A DNA stretch of 16,694 nucleotides, taken from NCBI GenBank assembly GCA_964556665.1, contig CAZKXU010000079.1, forward strand, positions 1 through 16,694, in the 5' to 3' direction. The translations under genes were made by a program, and so were the position numbers. Shown here piece by piece: positions 15,253-16,694 of this stretch; the stretch's first letter is position 1, and every line of letters starts with the position of its first letter. Source of the stretch: CAZKXU01 sp964556665 (GTDB lineage: Bacteria > Bdellovibrionota_C > UBA2361 > CAZKXU01). The notes under the pieces are model-generated. The model was not told where the DNA came from, did no database searches, and saw nothing but the letters and a program-made list of their open reading frames with translations.

Positions 15253-16585
15253 ACACCCGCAACATATACTCCAATTTATTAACGAAACTTCTCATTCTAA
15301 GCGCACCGGATATATGCACCTTCCAATACTTATGCTGCTGCCTCTCTGGATAAAGCTGCACAAGAGAGCCGCTTCCTACGATAAGCACCTCAGGATCATT
15401 GAGATAACGAAGCTCACTCCAATTCTGATTATCATCACTTACTAAGATCTTAATTAAATTTGGATTTAACGCTGGCACCTCCTGCTCAGATTGCAGTTCA
15501 ATCAATGTAGCTTGAGCATTGCCAACCATATAGAATCCTAGACTCGGATAATAGTCATCTAAATTGACTATTTCATTCATATTCCAATGAACTAAAGGCG
15601 ATGTAGTTGCACGCGTATCTCCATGCTCATAGGCCCGCACGATCTTCTGCTCGTTCAAGGCTGCACGACGACTAAGCAGATCTGCCAACTTGGTATTCCC
15701 AATGGTTTCCTGATAGTGCACCATTTCGTTATCTACTCTTTTTCTAACATCATCACTAGCACTAAAGTTTGCCAATTCCGTCAACCATAACCAGCGTACT
15801 TCAGGCTCAACTTCATTCGTATCAACATACATCAAGCTACTTTCCAAAGCCTCTATCTGCAAAGTGCTCAGTGCCTCTCTGAATTCCACAAAAGCACCTG
15901 GGTCCCACTCCCTAAAGAAGCGCGCCCACTCATTGACCTGAGGGAATCTTGCTGGAATGATTGCGGTCAAATCCTCAGCATTACTAATCTGTGAAAATAT
16001 GAAGCGCTTTTGATCGATTGTGGTAGAAGTATTGTAGGTAAGTACCTTTTTAAAGAGGCTATAGGCCATTGACTTGTTGCCCGACCAAAGATAGAGCTGT
16101 GCAGATGCAAATGTAACATCAAGATCTACTGGATCTCCATTCAAGGCAAACTTAATTGCTTCAATATAATCTCCAGAAGTATTGGATTCATCACATCTGG
16201 CCCCTCCTAGAAGCTGCCTCAGACTGGCCCAGGCCACTAAATATCTACCTTTAGTCGGCTGATGCGCTAGCGCCGCTCCGACATGGGAAAGTGCCTTACA
16301 ATAATATTGTATGCTAGCGCTGGATATCTCATTACCTTTAGCTAAACTTCTATAGACTCTGGCCAGTAATATTTCAGTTTCTGCTGCAGAAGCCATCGAT
16401 TCCTGGGCCTGTTTTGCAAAGGTGAGCTCAGATTGTCTCCTTACCGCATTATTAGGCACATTTTCAGAGTTACGAAAATACGAACGTGCTCGATCGTATG
16501 AGATCGTGGCTTTAAACTCTAGGAGCGCCGATAGTATGGACAATACGGCTACAACTGAAAAAGTAATTTGATAGAATGAAGACAT
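15245..16585 (-). CDS. Membrane-anchored helical-repeat protein with discoidin-like C-terminal domain
   Basis: I do not recognise this 446-residue protein as a named family. One hydrophobic segment near the N-terminus (7-23) would anchor it in the inner membrane with the rest in the periplasm. Residues about 50-315 are helical and TPR-like (alternating Ala-, Leu- and Tyr-rich helices, e.g. AETEILLARVYRSLAKGN and DVTFASAQLYLWSGN). The last 110 residues look like a beta-sandwich of the F5/8-type-C/discoidin kind: IKILVSDDNQNWSEL (378-392) matches the usual V..S.Dg..W run and KYWKVHISG (419-427) the closing strand. Such domains often bind glycans. It is the first gene of the minus-strand export series, preceded by a candidate promoter and palindrome, and overlaps the next gene by eight bases (ATGGATAA). 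A role in polysaccharide assembly or chain capture is inference. Confidence 0.65.
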   Translation of the reverse strand: MSSFYQITFSVVAVLSILSALLEFKATISYDRARSYFRNSENVPNNAVRRQSELTFAKQAQESMASAAETEILLARVYRSLAKGNEISSASIQYYCKALSHVGAALAHQPTKGRYLVAWASLRQLLGGARCDESNTSGDYIEAIKFALNGDPVDLDVTFASAQLYLWSGNKSMAYSLFKKVLTYNTSTTIDQKRFIFSQISNAEDLTAIIPARFPQVNEWARFFREWDPGAFVEFREALSTLQIEALESSLMYVDTNEVEPEVRWLWLTELANFSASDDVRKRVDNEMVHYQETIGNTKLADLLSRRAALNEQKIVRAYEHGDTRATTSPLVHWNMNEIVNLDDYYPSLGFYMVGNAQATLIELQSEQEVPALNPNLIKILVSDDNQNWSELRYLNDPEVLIVGSGSLVQLYPERQQHKYWKVHISGALRMRSFVNKLEYMLRVYG

Positions 16586-16621
16586 TGGCAGAGTAGTTTA
16601 TAGCATAATCGAGCCGTAGGG

Positions 16622-16667
16622 ACTAGCAATTATACTAAATGACAAAATAACGTACCGTTATTTTGTC
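16622..16667 (-). promoter_or_regulatory. Candidate operon promoter with overlapping 12-bp palindrome
   Basis: On the minus strand a perfect -10 hexamer, TATAAT, lies at 16634-16629, giving a leader of about 37 bases before the ATG at 16585. The position where a -35 box is expected (about 16652-16657) has no consensus; instead it falls in the middle of a perfect inverted repeat, GACAAAATAACG-TAC-CGTTATTTTGTC (16641-16667). This arrangement suits an operator for an activator or repressor. The palindrome could also act as a two-way terminator, since its arms are A- and T-rich on the outside. The remaining 27 bases to the window end show nothing further. Confidence 0.5.
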
Positions 16668-16694
16668 TGTCGGCCTTTGACCATCCGTGGCCAA

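Overview
The window looks like the surface-polysaccharide locus of a diderm (Gram-negative) bacterium. The sequence signs are a Wza-type outer-membrane export lipoprotein, a fused Wzc-type chain-length regulator/tyrosine kinase, a Wzy/WaaL-type membrane protein and two lipoprotein-like leaders. Base composition is moderately AT-rich, with GC-rich palindromes standing out in two intergenic gaps. The phylum cannot be fixed from the sequence alone.

Layout. (1) 1-126 holds the C-terminal end of an unidentified gene, then a poorly coding stretch with one doubtful small ORF. (2) 323-1444 (+) encodes a cytoplasmic NagZ-like family 3 glycoside hydrolase, followed by an almost perfect 29-bp inverted repeat. 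(3) 1639-2871 (-) holds a small HEAT-repeat lipoprotein downstream of a ten-helix EamA/DMT transporter. (4) A divergent gap with a plausible extended -10 promoter leads into 3064-5909 (+): a short NeuB-like synthase, a NeuA-like CMP-sugar synthetase (ATGA overlap) and a Wzy/O-antigen-ligase-like protein. (5) Converging on it is a ten-gene minus-strand series, 16585 down to 5974. In transcription order it encodes a membrane-anchored helical-repeat/discoidin-like protein, a truncated family 5 solute-binding protein, Wza-like, Wzc-like, GT2 glycosyltransferase, KdsC-like HAD phosphatase, class IV aminotransferase, xylose-isomerase-like TIM barrel, and two SDR oxidoreductases. Most junctions overlap or have gaps below 10 nt; the exceptions are a gap of about 115 nt with GC-rich hairpins between the Wzc-like and GT2 genes, and 48 nt between the GT2 and phosphatase genes.

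How it may fit together. NeuB-like synthase, KdsC-like phosphatase and NeuA-like cytidylyltransferase form the core of a 9-phosphate-type route to a CMP-activated nonulosonic (sialic-acid-like) acid. The usual UDP-GlcNAc 2-epimerase (NeuC) and a fold-type-I sugar aminotransferase are absent from the window; their places may be taken by the TIM-barrel isomerase, two SDRs (one PtmA-like) and a class IV aminotransferase. The product would be added by the GT2 enzyme or by enzymes outside the window, polymerised or ligated by the Wzy-like protein, and exported by Wza/Wzc. The first two genes of the long operon are atypical for such loci. A perfect 12-bp palindrome sits over the expected -35 position of that operon's candidate promoter. 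The pathway assignment is inference from gene families and context.
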